Source of the DNA: Botryosphaeria dothidea
Taxonomy: Eukaryota > Ascomycota > Dothideomycetes > Botryosphaeriales > Botryosphaeriaceae
Assembly: GCA_011503125.2 (NCBI GenBank)
Contig: WWBZ02000051.1
Location: forward strand, 3,224,001 to 3,288,000
Direction: 5' to 3'
DNA: 64,000 nucleotides
The position numbers were made by a program, and so were the translations under genes. The first letter of the stretch is position 1, and each line of letters opens with the position of its first letter. Shown in pieces: positions 10,485 to 22,246 of the stretch. Under the pieces are notes generated by a model that saw only the letters and a program-made list of their open reading frames with translations, did no database searches and was not told the origin of the DNA.

Positions 10485-12500
10485 TTACGTAGTCACCGCT
10501 GGATCCTGCTGCACCGCCTTCTCGTTGTCGTCCTTCATTCTTGGGTCGTCTCGAACGAGCCTTTTATACTCTGAAAGAGTCTCTAAAATGGCATGGTCTT
10601 CTTTTTGCCCCGCTATCTGAAAGGCATTCAGAAAACCATCGTAGCCATTGTCAGAAGGATCCCGTCCTTTCTCGTACGGATCAGCTCCTTTTTCCAGTAG
10701 CGACGCAATTGCACCTGTATTTCCAGCCCTGCAAGCTACACGAAGGGGTTCGGCTTCGCTTGCATTCACATCCGCACCGTACCTGAGCAGCAAACATACT
10801 TTCTGGGCTTCTGACTGTTCGCAAGCGAGAGTAAGGAGCGTGCTGTGGTTTCTTGTTACTTCTATTTCTTCGAGAATAGCTTCCAAGCAAGCCAAGTTCA
10901 TGAAGTATATCTGGTTCTCCAGTCTCTGCAAAAAGCGCGTCTTAAGATCATTGAGTCTTTCGACAAACAATCGCAGGACTTTGATGTAAAAAAGAAGAGA
11001 CAAGGCCGTCGTTGGGAATATCTCAGGTGCTGCATGAGCGCGGACGAAAGGACTGATTTGCCGCAGCCGGTGGGACCACAAAGCCACATGAACGGATTCT
11101 TACACGATTCCCACATTTTGTACTGCTCTGTAGACAAAATCCATGACCCCGTTCGGCCAATACGTTTCCGACACATCTTCCCGAAGCTCTCAAATGGATC
11201 CACTGCCTTGAGCCAGTCGATCAGACGAACGATGTTAGGGCTCGTAGCAATACCATGAGCTGCTTCCCGAGTGAAAGGGGAAGATGCAGTAATCTCAACG
11301 GTGTCGCTCCCGATAGTCCTGCGTATGGTATGCTGAATGGTTGCAGGTGCCGGTGGTATGTGCTCAAGAAGCTCCCTTGCGAATGCAGCCGCGGTTGCGG
11401 CGGAATATTCTTGCCACCGGTCATTTTTGTGTGTGTCTGCATAATCGCAGATGCCCCTAATGACTAGGGAAGGAAGATAATTCATCAGACCAGCCGCCTC
11501 CATCTCCACACAAAGGCAGAAATCATCAAGATCTTGAGCAATCTGGTCCCGTATATATGCATCCTTGATCACGACATTGCCAGATGCGATAACACCGTAA
11601 TGTATCTCTGGGGCTGAGTCTTCTCTAGGTTCTCGATCGATTAGCATGGATGCGTCGCAGCCGCCACACGATCTGGTCGCGCTGCTGGCCGCTGGGATGT
11701 GGACAGCGGCAGGCTTGAAGAGACGGTCATATTCGGCCCCTTGATATGCAAACCCTGGTGTTCTTCGATTGTTCTTGCCCATAGAAGGGTATCTTTGTAA
11801 CATTTCGTGCAGTATTTCTGGAATCCTGGATTTATGCATCATGTGTTCTGCCTCAACACGACCCAACGCGGGGCGAAATATTAGAGGCGGGGTGTTCAGC
11901 GCCCCAACGCGTCGAAAATGACCCGACGCTTGAAGTTTGCCGAGGTCATATTGCACAACACCTGGATCACTGCCTGTAGGTGTGCTGACCACGATGTCAC
12001 CGAGACGAATATCGTGTCTTGGACTTGGAACCCCGCCTCCGATGCCAACCATGAGACCGTATCTGATGCTGGAAACGGCCGCGATGAGGTCGGCGGCCAC
12101 TGAGGCAGCCACGACAGTGCCATAACCGCCCGCTGGCATGGAAGTGATGACAACGTTGTGGCCCGCAATCCTTCCCCAGTCAAAGCAGCCCACGGTGCGG
12201 TCGCTCTGCTTGAAGTCCCCGGGGGCTCTGGTGCCTTTCATCGAGTACAGCAACCGCGGCGGCGCGCTCTTTTGGAAGAGCTGCGATCCATCCAATGGAA
12301 TACTGTTGGATATCACTCGTTTTTGAGACAAATCGTGTCTCACTACATAGCTTAGGCACAATCACTTGTATAAGAGGCAAGCGGGTTTCCTACCCTCTCC
12401 CTCTTCATGCCAATCATCAATGGATCATCGTTGTTCATCAACAATCCGACAAATACGAACGTGTGCTGATGAGCCGTTTTCGTCTCGTTTGTGAAGTCAT
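10485..12500 (-). pseudogene. PNP-NACHT-ankyrin NLR-like gene, broken
   Basis: The minus strand encodes the pieces of a fungal NLR in three frames. First comes a nucleoside-phosphorylase-like sensor (YSIGWIAALPKE, then HNVVITSMPAGGYG, GLMVGIGGGVPS and VEMEAAGLMN). Next is a P-loop (WLCGPTGCGKS, about 11060-11090). Ankyrin repeats follow (LLRYGADVNASEAEPLRVAC, LLEKGADPYEK). Lesions are: a solo LTR at 12304-12451 splitting the N-terminus; a one-base frame change at the C4G5 run 12217-12225; and a frame change plus loss of nearly the whole NACHT module after the P-loop (about 10985-11040), with no Walker B found. Without the LTR and one target copy, an ATG at 12500 (MTSQTRRKR) runs in frame into the sensor. 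Such proteins act in non-self recognition and programmed cell death in fungi. It is probably non-functional as read. Confidence 0.85.
12304..12451 (+). mobile_element. Solo LTR (Copia-like), copy 1
   Basis: This 148-bp element begins TGTTGGATATCAC and ends CAACAATCCGACA, i.e. TG...CA with an imperfect terminal inverted repeat. Perfect 5-bp direct repeats AATAC flank it (12299-12303 and 12452-12456), as expected of an LTR-retrotransposon target duplication. A near copy with about ten differences lies at 60152-60298. No internal coding region is nearby, so it is a solo LTR left by recombination. It sits inside the N-terminal coding region of the NLR pseudogene. Confidence 0.88.
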
Positions 12501-12902
12501 TCTGCCGTCATCAATTCCTGCCCACCGTGATACTGGTTGTCAAAATAAGTCCAGAAAAATAAATACGGTGCGATTCGAAGGTGAAGGGGGCGCGAGCAGC
12601 GAAACAGACCGTTTGCAGATTTTCAGGCAGTTCGAACTTGGAAGCGGGGCCCCAAGGGGGTTGTACAGATATTGGAGCGATAAGCAATTTCGAAAGGAAG
12701 CGGGAGGCAGGTGAAGTAATTATTTCCCCAGCCCAGTTTTGGTTCTCATCAAAGAAACGAGTGTCGCTTGCGCACAGTGACGTGGCAGTACAGCTTACTC
12801 CAGCCGGAGGGGCATCATTGTTGATGCGCTCCACTCCGACTCCCCTAGATCTTTTTGGAATTATTTAGACGTTTTCTAGTAAATCTATGAATCCAAGAAA
12901 GT
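12501..12902. other. Intergenic
   Basis: Upstream flank of the NLR pseudogene and downstream flank of the CrtC-like pseudogene. No supported gene. Confidence 0.4.
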
Positions 12903-14022
12903 TCAAAGCGAAGCAAAGTGGACATTATGAACAACTTCCACCAAACCGAACCCCGATCGAGCCTTCTCAAATAGCGTTCCCTGATGGGTAGCGAACCCCT
13001 GGTAGGCGCTATCAGCAACCTGCTTCTCGCTGAAGAGCTCCTGGTCTTCCCGCACGCTCGTCACCGGGCGCAATCTCCAAGCTCCATTTAGTCGGGTACG
13101 TGACGTTCGACTCCAGGGACGTCCACGCACTCGCGGCGTCAGGACGGAGCGTGTAGGACAGCACACTCGACGACCCGCTGCCGTCTCTGACGGTCGCAAA
13201 CTGCCAGCTCACCACGGAGCCGTTGGTGCTCTCCGGCCGCTGGTCGATCGCCCAGACGCTGGCCTTGAGGTCGGCGTCGTCGTCGTCGAAGTGCAGCTCG
13301 AGCCACGTCCAGTTGCCGTTGACGGGCGAGCCGGTGCTGAACTGGCGGTCGTACCAGGTGGACGAGTTGTGCGGGTCGATCGTGAGCTCCGCGTCGTCGA
13401 TGGTGATTGTGCCGGACGTGGCGCCCGCTGGCATGCTCCACTGGTTCGTTTCGCCGCCGCCAAAGTTGAAGGTGCCGACGCCGGCGTTGTAGATGACGGG
13501 GGAGGAAGCCTACCAAGTGATATTAAAGGCGAAGGTCTCGGTGGTGGCGCTCGTTTGGAGGGTGGAGAAGCCGTCGGGGGAGAGGGCTCTGAACTCGTAG
13601 CCGGGGACATTGAGATCGAGAACGCCGGTGGCGTTTGATGCTGGGGATGCGGGAGTGGTGAAGTATTGGAAGTTTGACCAGAAGTTGGTTGGGTCAGAGA
13701 CCTCGATGATGGAGTAGCGGCCGTAGGACTGGGGGGCTGGTGTGAGAAGGATGTGGGAAAGCACCATGTATTGACGGCGGTCGGTGGTGGTGATGAAGGA
13801 GCTTGAGTAGTACGAGGATCCAACAGCTGATTCGACTTGAGAAGCCGCGAGGTCGTAGAAAGCTGGGAGGTTGGTCTTTGTATGGATTCGTTAGTAGTTG
13901 AATGGAACATTTGGGAACGCTTGGCTAACAGATTCTACCGAAGAGGCATTATCTGCTCGGAATCGGTATGCATGGGATGCGATTGGGAGAAGGCTGAGCA
14001 AGAAGAAACGTTGGCCCTTCAT
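12903..14022 (-). pseudogene. CrtC/AttH-like (hydroxyneurosporene synthase-type) secreted protein, broken
   Basis: Exon 1 (14022-13939) encodes a clear signal peptide, MKGQRFFLLSLLPIASHA. A 63-bp intron with a CTAAC branch site joins it in frame to exon 2 at 13875. Exon 2 carries AttH/CrtC-like beta-sandwich sequence (MVLSHILLTPAP, YSIIEVSDPTNFW, FNFGGGETNQWSMPAG, WYDRQFSTGSP, WTWLELHFDD). The frame meets a TAG at 13510-13512, directly after FNITW, where homologous sequence simply continues. A one-base frame change near 13061-13072 then separates KWSLEIAP from SVREDQELF and the conserved FGLVEVV end. Relatives include carotenoid 1,2-hydratase-like proteins and enzymes shaping fungal secondary metabolites. 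Two independent lesions make a pseudogene the best call. Confidence 0.75.
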
Positions 14023-15349
14023 TGCGTCGGCTATAAGAGAAGAAAATTCTTGGTGGAGACCAGGATGAACCCTCCCCAGAACATATTAAGCTTAACTTTA
14101 TACTTGTGCCTCTTCGATGAAGACATGGCGACATATCTTAACGCGTGGAATGTAGACTGAAGTGTTCCGTTTTCAACCGGTGATGTCCGGCAATTGCTTC
14201 GTCTTCTTCCAAGCAAAGGCGAGAATTTACGGTGTCAGGCCACGTAGTCAGGTGAAAACATTGCTTCATAGCCCACGATCAAATCTTGAAATGGAAGACG
14301 GCTCCGTTTCGGCCACTTCTTGTGGTCTGTGTAGCTCGGAAAGTACCGGTGATGCCCGGAGGAATTCATCCATTGTCAATATTTCTTTCTGGCTGAGAAT
14401 CGGGCCGGAGTTCCACTGAGTCCTTGGCTACTTCAGCCACTTCCTTGAAGCGTAGCACTACTAGGACGCGATTTCGGCAGGGAAAATCGACACGACAGTA
14501 AATATCAACAATTAAAGCGCCTCGTAAGACATCGTGAGCGTGATTAACCATTGGGTACATTGTGTTCACATTTCAGCCCCCAAGTTTAATCAAAATACGA
14601 CCCCCGCTGTTTACCATCACAAACAAAATGAGATCACGAATTTGTATCCCTGGCCGCCAGTTCAATGCCGCGTAATAAAGTGCTCTCAAAGAACTTGGCG
14701 AATATATGGAGAGGGTTGCCTTCCTCATCAAGAAAAATGATTGCGACGAGCTTCGGCCGAGGTTGCTTGAGATGGGCTCATGGTCGGCAGGACTATGGAA
14801 GTTCATATTACTTGACTTTCATTTAGTGGCTCTGCATTCTGAAGAGATTTAAGTGAAGAGGAAGTGCTTCATCCATCCGCTTCTGGCCGCGACAGTCTGG
14901 AAAAGATATCTACGTTCTCACAGTGCTACTGTTCGTGCTGGTCTGTTGATGTAAAAGTCCTAGACAGGCCCGATCATTTTGATGGAACTGTCTTGGAATG
15001 ATTTGACGAAGTCATGATCGTTCGGATTTCGTGTTCCTCTGGTTTTGAGTCCGGGTTCATCTTCAAAGTTGAGCAATGTCTTCTTGGCCCATGCTGCGGA
15101 AGTACGTGTCTTCCTTGTGCCCCTGAGCCTCTCCCCCAGATCGATCAAACCATTCACGCTTGTTCTCCCGCGTCAGCCTCGCGAGGCCCATAGCCATTTT
15201 CCGAAAATATCCCTAGCTTTACTTCTTGCTCCATGGCGGAGGAAGATGTCTTTGTCAGCCGACGTACCCAGAAAGCGACTGCGACAGCCCGCACTATCTC
15301 GTTCGCCCCCAAAGCGCCCACATATGCAGCTTCCTCGAATTTCGGACTT
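14023..15349. other. Gene-poor stretch
   Basis: 1.3 kb with no convincing gene. On the minus strand a frame between about 15330 and 15170 (including EEAAYVGALGANEIVRAV) stays open directly after the Cys-pair protein below, one base out of frame. It may be that gene's continuation. I see no transposon domain. Confidence 0.35.
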
Positions 15350-15814
15350 TCAGGGCTTAAGATCAGCAGTCAGGTCATAAGCCGGTAAGTCCTCCGCTGC
15401 GGTGCCGTGCGTAACGAAAACCATCCGTTTCTTGTCGATTTCGAAGTCGAAAGAGACGCCAGACACTTGGAATGGGAAACGCAATAGGTAGTGTTGGTTC
15501 CTTGGCACGCTTTTCTCCCAGAAATGTGCCAACTTTGCCTCGCCTTCGCAACGGCCGGTGAACTCGTGTTTGTGCGTCCATCTGCAGAACGGACACCGCA
15601 CTACCACGTGCGTCTCGTTCCACAGCATTAAATCCTCCGGCGGCTTGGACACCGGTGTGACGTACCGCTTTCGGAAAGGACGGGGACCGGGACGTTTGAA
15701 GCATTGGTTTCTGAGGAGAGGGTGTTTCCGCGACCCCGCTCTTACAACCTTATCACTCACCAATCGGCGGGCAACAGGCAATCGTACCCATGTCGAATTC
15801 CCAATCAACGGCAT
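15350..15814 (-). CDS. Hypothetical protein with CPFC/C-type putative zinc-binding motif
   Basis: This frame, started at MPLIGNSTW (15814; a longer frame reaches 15985), contains VVVRCPFCRWTHKHEFTGRC followed by HYLLRFPFQVSGVSFDFEID and VFVTHGTAAEDL. The CxxC...H...C arrangement followed by an FRFPF-like strand resembles a small N-terminal module I know from uncharacterised filamentous-fungal proteins, often attached to ankyrin-type repeats. No ankyrin part follows here, and the next open frame is shifted by one base, so the gene may be truncated or frameshifted. Function unknown. Confidence 0.4.
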   Translation of the reverse strand: MPLIGNSTWVRLPVARRLVSDKVVRAGSRKHPLLRNQCFKRPGPRPFRKRYVTPVSKPPEDLMLWNETHVVVRCPFCRWTHKHEFTGRCEGEAKLAHFWEKSVPRNQHYLLRFPFQVSGVSFDFEIDKKRMVFVTHGTAAEDLPAYDLTADLKP

Positions 15815-16812
15815 GCGCTGTATCAGCGAGGAAAAAAAAAAAAAACAAAAGCAAGAATGAATCCACGCATGCACTGTCCAAAGCTGGAGACTTTCCAAAT
15901 GCCTCATTCGAGTCCACGTATATAAGTGTTCTCGCCTAACCTCCACGATCCAAAACTCCCCGAAGCCGGCTGCGAGAGGAGGCAATGAAGGGCACCAGAA
16001 GCACTAGCAATCGCAGGCCAAGATTGTGATTGTTCGTATGATGAGAAGCCTGTTAGTAAAAAAATGGTCGGGGAGGATGTGAAAGTTACGCTATCTTTAT
16101 ACGGTGCTAAATTGGGATGCGAGTAGCTACCAATGATGAGGGTTACTAATCCTGAAATTGATAATGCTTTTAAGCTTTTACAATTCGTATGCTTCGTACG
16201 AAACGGTATGTTAGGCTCAATCCAAGCTTTACAGACCCTGTAAAAGATTTGAATAATAGTAAATGGCACTACAGATCTAAAATTTTATAAGGAGCCCACT
16301 CTGAGAATAAGGAAAAGAATCACAAGAGGGCAGAAACGAAGTGAAAATAGCGAGAAGAGAACCACGTTAGTGTGCGCGACTCAGTAGTGAGCTTGAAGTT
16401 TTAAGCTTATAACTCAATTGCTTATTTGAGAACATCCGCGGAGTCTCCCCGGAAGAGAACCCTAACAAAGATTGGCCTGCAAAGATCCCTGCATAGCTTG
16501 GATCCATGCGACCTATGTAGAAAGAGTTCAGGTTGGACTGGAGTGTTGCGAATTCTGTCCTTTCTCGTATCCGTTTCCAGCACACCAAAATTAGCACGAG
16601 GCCGAGGAAAAACGGTAACATAGGCACATGATTGTAGTCGTTCGACATGTATTCATTTCCTAGGCCAAAATTTCAGGGCCTATACTGTAAGTGCAACACT
16701 TCTCATGACATCATGGCTATGTGCAACATCCAACTCCAGCCCGTCTATGCTCCAACTCCGTGATCGCTATTCCCCAATCTGATTCCTCAAGCAAATTCCC
16801 ACATTTGTTAGC
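15815..16812. other. AT-rich intergenic region
   Basis: About 1 kb, visibly richer in A/T between 16050 and 16450, with an A-run at about 15830-15845. No gene with recognisable similarity. AT enrichment could reflect RIP mutation of old repeats, which I cannot test here. Confidence 0.4.
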
Positions 16813-18869
16813 TCAGCAGAACCCGAAACCCGCCAGACTGCCCATCTGCATATTATCATAGGCACCCTCAGCACCCGGATCGTCATCCTTCAGAATCTCC
16901 TCGATCTGCTTAGGATCCTTGATGCGGAAGAAGGCACGGGCACCCTTGACAAAGCGCTTGGTGATCGGGACAACATCCTCCTCTGGGCACGCAGCAAAGC
17001 ACATCCGGAAGCAGTTGTGGCCGTCCCTCTTGAAGATATCCTGGGTGGGCGCGAAAATGTTTCCAGGCGACACGAGCACGCGGTAGGCCGGAGTCGTCCA
17101 GAAGACCCACAAAGCGCGCGAGAGGCGCGCATGGGGGATCTTGTTCGCGAGCGGATGCAGCGTGAAATCAAAGCGCACCCATACGAACATGCCGCCGAGG
17201 GGGCGGACGAGGTTGTAGATCTCGCTCGTCTCGACGACGGCCCAGTCGTCGACGTCCTCGGCAGGGGCGCCGTTGATGGAGGTGGGATGGGCGGTGGAGC
17301 GGACGAGCTCGCTGAGCGAACTGCGGCGGCCGGTCTTGACGATGTGCTTGCCGGAGTCCAGCACATCGCACATGGCGTTCATGCGGCGCTCGTAGTTGCC
17401 GCGCAGGCCCTCCAGCCAGCGCACCCAGCCGCTGACGTCCCAGCCGCTGCCGTCCTTGGCGCCGCCTTGCCCGCCGTCACCCTTGCTCTGCGGGCCCATG
17501 ACTAGCTCGGCGATCATGGCCTGCACGAAGCCGGACGGCTGCTGGGTGGAGGTTTCGGTGAGGCGTAAAATGCGTTCAATCAGCGCGGGTTGCGCAGTGA
17601 TCCAGCCGAGGCGGCATCCCGGCGCGACGGTCTTGCTGAAGGTGTCGATGCGGACGACGCGGCCTTGGTAGTCGATGGACAGGGATGATGGGACGAGCGA
17701 GTCGAGGAAGTCGAAGCCGGAGGATTTGCCCTCGGGTTTCTGGGGGTTGAAGTTGGGGTTGGATGAAGGATATTGGAGGTACCAGTACGGGTCGTCCTCG
17801 ACAATGATGATGTCGTACTTGACGGCCAGCTCGTAAATTTCCTTGCGGCGTTGCACGCTGAGTACACCGGAGGTCGGGTTTTGGCCGATGCTGGAAATTG
17901 CGTCAGAATGAAGCAAGTTGAGGAATCGCACGTCTTCAGACCCAGGAATGCGGGGCAGTTCGACAGCAGTGATTGGAGAACAGTGTTTGAGGCAAAACAG
18001 AAAAATCGTACGAGAGACGGAAGTGCCTCCAAAAAGTGGACAAAGATAGGAAATACGAATGCATACGTTACGGTGTAAATCAGGTGCGGCCTTCTGCCTC
18101 TCGAGGGGTCCCAGCTATCGAGCACATCCTCGAGACCCCCCGGACCTTTGGCCAGCATGCCCTCATCGTCAATCTTGACGGGCACAATGTTGAGACCGCG
18201 AGGACGCACGCCCTGAACCGCGTTCGTATAGCAGTATTCCTCGACCAGTATTCCCTGCTTCGAATCAATAGGATCCCTGTCTTCGTTCCACTCCTCGGTC
18301 AAGGCCTGGATGACCTTGGAGAAACCGTCAGTCGAGCCACATGTCAAGATGACCTCGGGCCCGCCGCGATAAGGGACATTGGGGTGCAGGTTCTGGGTGG
18401 TGAATTGGCGGACGAATTGGTAGAGTGGCGGGTATCCTTGAGCGGTACCATACTGCAGAGCCGTGTCGAGGTCAATCTTGCGCAGAGGATCGCTTGTTCC
18501 TGAGGTGTGAGGAACCACAAGGCGGGCAGATTGCGGGGAGTCGGACAGAGAAGAAGCAGCCAGCTCAGCAGTAGGAGGATCAACAGGCTTGTTGGGAGTG
18601 GGCTTGAAGCGGTCAGGTAGAGCCACGCGGGCCTCGAAGTCGTCGTAGGGAAAATAGCTCTCGTTGGGGAGACCTGAAATGCGCATAAGCTATGGCTCGC
18701 ATGGCATGGAAGAGGAGTGGCGAGCAAGACCTCCTGCGAGTTGACCTATGCCGGGGATTAAGAAGTATTTGTAGAATGACTTCATGGACGAGGGCACCCT
18801 GTTCTTGGCATTTCTCGAGAGATGGTGAGAAAGGTCGACGGGGTTGGGGAGATCCTGAATTGCTGCCAT
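16813..18869 (-). CDS. Aromatic / 2-aminoadipate-type aminotransferase (class I/II, PLP)
   Basis: Three exons (18869-18731, 18673-18067, 17890-16813) join in frame to 607 residues. The first junction restores the conserved QLAGGLPNESYFPYD and the second gives YTVTIGQNPTSGVLS. The fold-type I aminotransferase landmarks are present: the AQGYPPLYQFVRQ region, VEDDPYWYLQYP, and SKTVAPGCRLGW, whose Lys should carry PLP. It resembles the ARO8/2-aminoadipate aminotransferase group, which transfers amino groups between aromatic amino acids or 2-aminoadipate and 2-oxoglutarate in the cytosol. A Gly/Asp-rich insert (GDGGQGGAKDGSG) sits in the C-terminal half, making it longer than yeast Aro8. Intron 2 is 176 bp. 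The exact substrate cannot be told. Confidence 0.88.
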
Positions 18870-19671
18870 GGTTGCTGTGCTAGGCTACTCGAAGCAGCGG
18901 CAGCAAGGAAGGGGCAGAGGAGAGAAGTGTGGGGAAGGATGGGGGATTGAGGTGTGCTGTCGTAATGGCGAGGAATGCATGGGTGAGCGGTACGATAGCG
19001 TCGGCGATAAGAGAATGGGCAATTGTAAGCAATCAGCAGCATGGAGCCATGGAGCTGCCCTTTCGGACGGATCGCGGCCTCTCGACTCCGACCCGCCCAC
19101 CACGTCGCCGCGGGCTGCGCCGTGAGCTGGCCGACACACGACGCGCCCGTGTGCCGCCCACCGCCCAGGAGCCCAGCAGCCAGGCCGCCAGGCTGCAGCG
19201 GAGCCGCCATCCGAGACGCACGCCTGTCGCTCGACCCGGTTCCGTCCCGTCTTTTCGAGCCTGGTGCAGATGGCCAGTTCCACGACTCCGCCGCCGACAC
19301 TTCGTGACGATGGGTGGGTGGTGGACGAAGCTCGGAGACGGACATGACAACCTTAACCTTGACAGCCACGAGCTTCCCGGCATTCGGGAGCACGGCCGCC
19401 CGGCGCCAGAGCCAGTGGCTGCACGTCATGACCCTCAGCACCATGCAGGTACGATTCGCCCAACTCTCGCGCCTCACCACATCACCGCTCTCCTCTCCCC
19501 TCCAGCCCTCGCTCTGCCTGTCTATCGCCGCATACATTCCCTCCTGCCCACTGCGCGCTGCCCGACTCTCGCTGGACGACGTCGCACAGCCCGCCCGCTT
19601 CTACCTCCGGCGCATCCCGGCCTGACAGCTGACCCGCCCTAGATCCTCACCCCGACGAGGGTCCCAGCCTC
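18870..19671. promoter_or_regulatory. Divergent promoter region, aminotransferase / LCCL protein
   Basis: 802 bp between two divergent starts. The frames across it are shadows of GC-rich sequence. A C/T-rich tract at about 19460-19640 precedes the LCCL-protein ATG. Confidence 0.4.
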
Positions 19672-21613
19672 ATGTCGCCCCAGATACACGACCAGCCCGA
19701 GTATCGCGACGATGCCACGAGCACCGTCGACTCCGAGGCCACCGCCACCAACAACAACACCCTCCCTCCATATGATTACGACGACATCGACGAGCTGCCC
19801 GCCCCGCCCGACGCTCCGAAATACGTCCCGCGGCCTGTACAGCGCGTTGTAAACTCTATTGCCACTTGGGTTAAGGGCCCCCAGCCTCCTCGCCCCTACA
19901 AGATCACGCCCTTCTTCCCTGCAATCCAGGCAGCTCCCCCGACGCTACTCAATCAATACTTGCCGAAACGGAAGCAGAAAGCTTGGCTGCTGGTGGCTTT
20001 TTATGCTCTCTGGCTGCTTTGTTTCTCCCTGGTGCTGCGAAAGTCGGCTTTCTCCACCGAGATCGGCGAATACGGCTCCCCCACGAGGCTCACATGTCTT
20101 TCGAGGTTTTGGTACGATATCCTTTGTTAGGACAGGGTCTGGGTAGAAACTGACATACGCCAGGGCGGATAACAACGGGTGCGGGTTAAACGGAGACGAC
20201 TGCCGTCCCTTTGGCAACAACTCGTTCGCATTCCGCTGCCCTGCAAATTGCAAGCGCGTTGAGGTCTTTAACCCTCATGCTGTCGGTGATCAGGAGGTCA
20301 ACTACAGGCCTCTCGTGATTGGTGGCCCCACCCGAGGAGATGGCCAAGACAGCGTCGCCAGCACCATTTACCGTGGAGACTCATTCATCTGTGGCTCTGC
20401 AATCCATGCCGGTTTCGTGAATAACAAGGCTGGTGGATGCGGCGTCGTCTCTCGCGTTGGAACTCAAAGCAACTTTCCCTCGTCCGACCACCACGGCATC
20501 GGGAGCATCGGTTTCGATTCCTACTTTCCGCTCTCCTATACCTTCGTTGAGGGAACTGCCTCGCAGTGCAAGGACTTGCGATGGTCCCTCTTCGCTGTCT
20601 CTCTGACCTTCACCATCGTGCTATCGCTCTTCACCACCTCGCCGGCCGTATTCTTCCCTTCGGTCTTCTTCGGCATTTTCTTCCATGTCGCCCTGGCATC
20701 CGACCCACCCAATCTTACCGACTATCATGCCCTTGTCAGCATAGCGCTGGGCCGCTTCCTACCTGCTGCATTTTGCGCATTTGTTATCTACAAGTTCTCC
20801 GTCAGGCCCACCTTGACAGGCCTTACTGCTCAGATCGAGAAGACTGTTCTCTGGCTTGGAGGCTGCTGGGTCGGCGCTCTGAACAACTACACCTTCGACA
20901 AGATTCCTATTCAACGCCTTACGCCACATGACATCCAGCAGCAGCCTGGGGCCATCCCTGCTCTCATCATCATCGTTCTCTCCCTTTTCTTCATCGCAGT
21001 CGGTCAGGCCTATGCTCTCCGTGTCGAAGGAAGGCTTCCACGCTACCTGGTTGTCTACGGTGTCATGGTGCTCTGCATCCTTGCCCTTGTCGCAGTTCCC
21101 AAGATGAATGTCCGCATCCATCATTATATCCTCGCTCTCCTGCTACTCCCAGGCACCGCTATGCAAAACCGGCCTAGTCTCTTGTACCAGGGTATTCTGG
21201 TAGGCCTTTTCATCAACGGCATTGCCCGCTGGGGATTCGACAGCATTCTGCAGACTCCGCTCGAGCTTCGTCAGGACGCGCATTTGGGCACCCCACTGCC
21301 TGAAATTTTGGCGCCCATCATTCACAACGCCCTGGACCCGTCTCGTGGAATTCTGCCTAATATTACTTTTGAGTGGACCCTGCCATTGCCCAAGAAATAT
21401 GATGGCGTCAGCATACTCGTCAACGACGTCGAACGATTCCGCGCATATGTTGATGAGGACAAGACGAGCTTCACCTGGGTCAAGCAGCACATTGACTTGC
21501 CCGAGTACTTCAGGTTCGCATACATGGATGGTCGCCACGCTGGAGATTACACCAAGGCCGGTAAGTGGACTGCGGAGGGAGGTTGGAAGCACATGAAGCC
21601 CGGTGCCGGTTGA
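19672..21613 (+). CDS. LCCL-domain multi-pass membrane protein
   Basis: Two exons (19672-20111 and 20164-21613) give 629 residues; the junction restores RFWADNNGCGLNG. After an acidic, Pro-rich cytosolic N-terminus comes one hydrophobic segment (AWLLVAFYALWLLCFSLVL, about residue 105). The LCCL domain follows, with Cys-containing GCGLNGDDC, FRCPANC, GDSFICGSAIHAG and GGCGVVSRVG. It is followed by roughly nine further hydrophobic segments. Family members are known from fungal genomes but little studied; the LCCL domain should face the lumen or outside. The C-terminus is soluble (FTWVKQHIDLPEYFRFAYMD). Confidence 0.9.
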
Positions 21614-22246
21614 TTGTTGCTCCTCAAATGTTGTATAGTGTGATTGAGGGAAGGAGTTTTGGATTTTGGATAGATGAATTGATTCTGTTGGAAAGAAAAG
21701 ATTGGATCAATAGACAGGCCCGGAGAAGACGCTGGTCAGATCGAGGTTTTTTGACCCTCTGAGTAGAAATAGCGGCAATATATCCCCGATTCGTTATTTC
21801 ATCCGAAGATCACCTCCTCTGCAAGTGTCTAGCGCATCTATTGAGGTTTACTCAACACGATGGAGCTTTTGCTACTTAGCACCGGATTTAGGGTGGATTT
21901 CTACCCCGCAGCGTCTGCAATTCGAAACAATTGGCTCCACAGGTGGGGAGATCTGAACACTAGCTCGAATCGTGCAGACGGGTATTTAAAGCTTGTTTGC
22001 CGCCTGCATCGCTGTGTCACACCCAGGGCCGGACTTAAGCTTATTCTCACGCGAAATTCCCCTCACTAAATAACATTGCCCTCTTCATCAAAAAAAAAGA
22101 AAAAAAAACATGGTAGATAAGCAGCTGCCAATCGTTCTGTTCTGCTACGCTGGCTCGGTATATAGCAGGCGCATCAGTTGGTAGGTCTTTTTTCTTCTCA
22201 ACCCTCGGTTTCAAGAGATTCGTACAATCTTGGCACCATCAGAGAG
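21614..22246. other. Intergenic
   Basis: 3' flank of the LCCL gene and 5' flank of the GST-like gene. It contains an A-rich tract near 22090-22110. No supported gene. Confidence 0.4.

Noticed and set aside
16367..16648. 93-codon minus-strand frame with a hydrophobic stretch
   Set aside because: A single hydrophobic stretch (MLPFFLGLVLILVCW) and no similarity; in an AT-rich region where such frames arise by chance.
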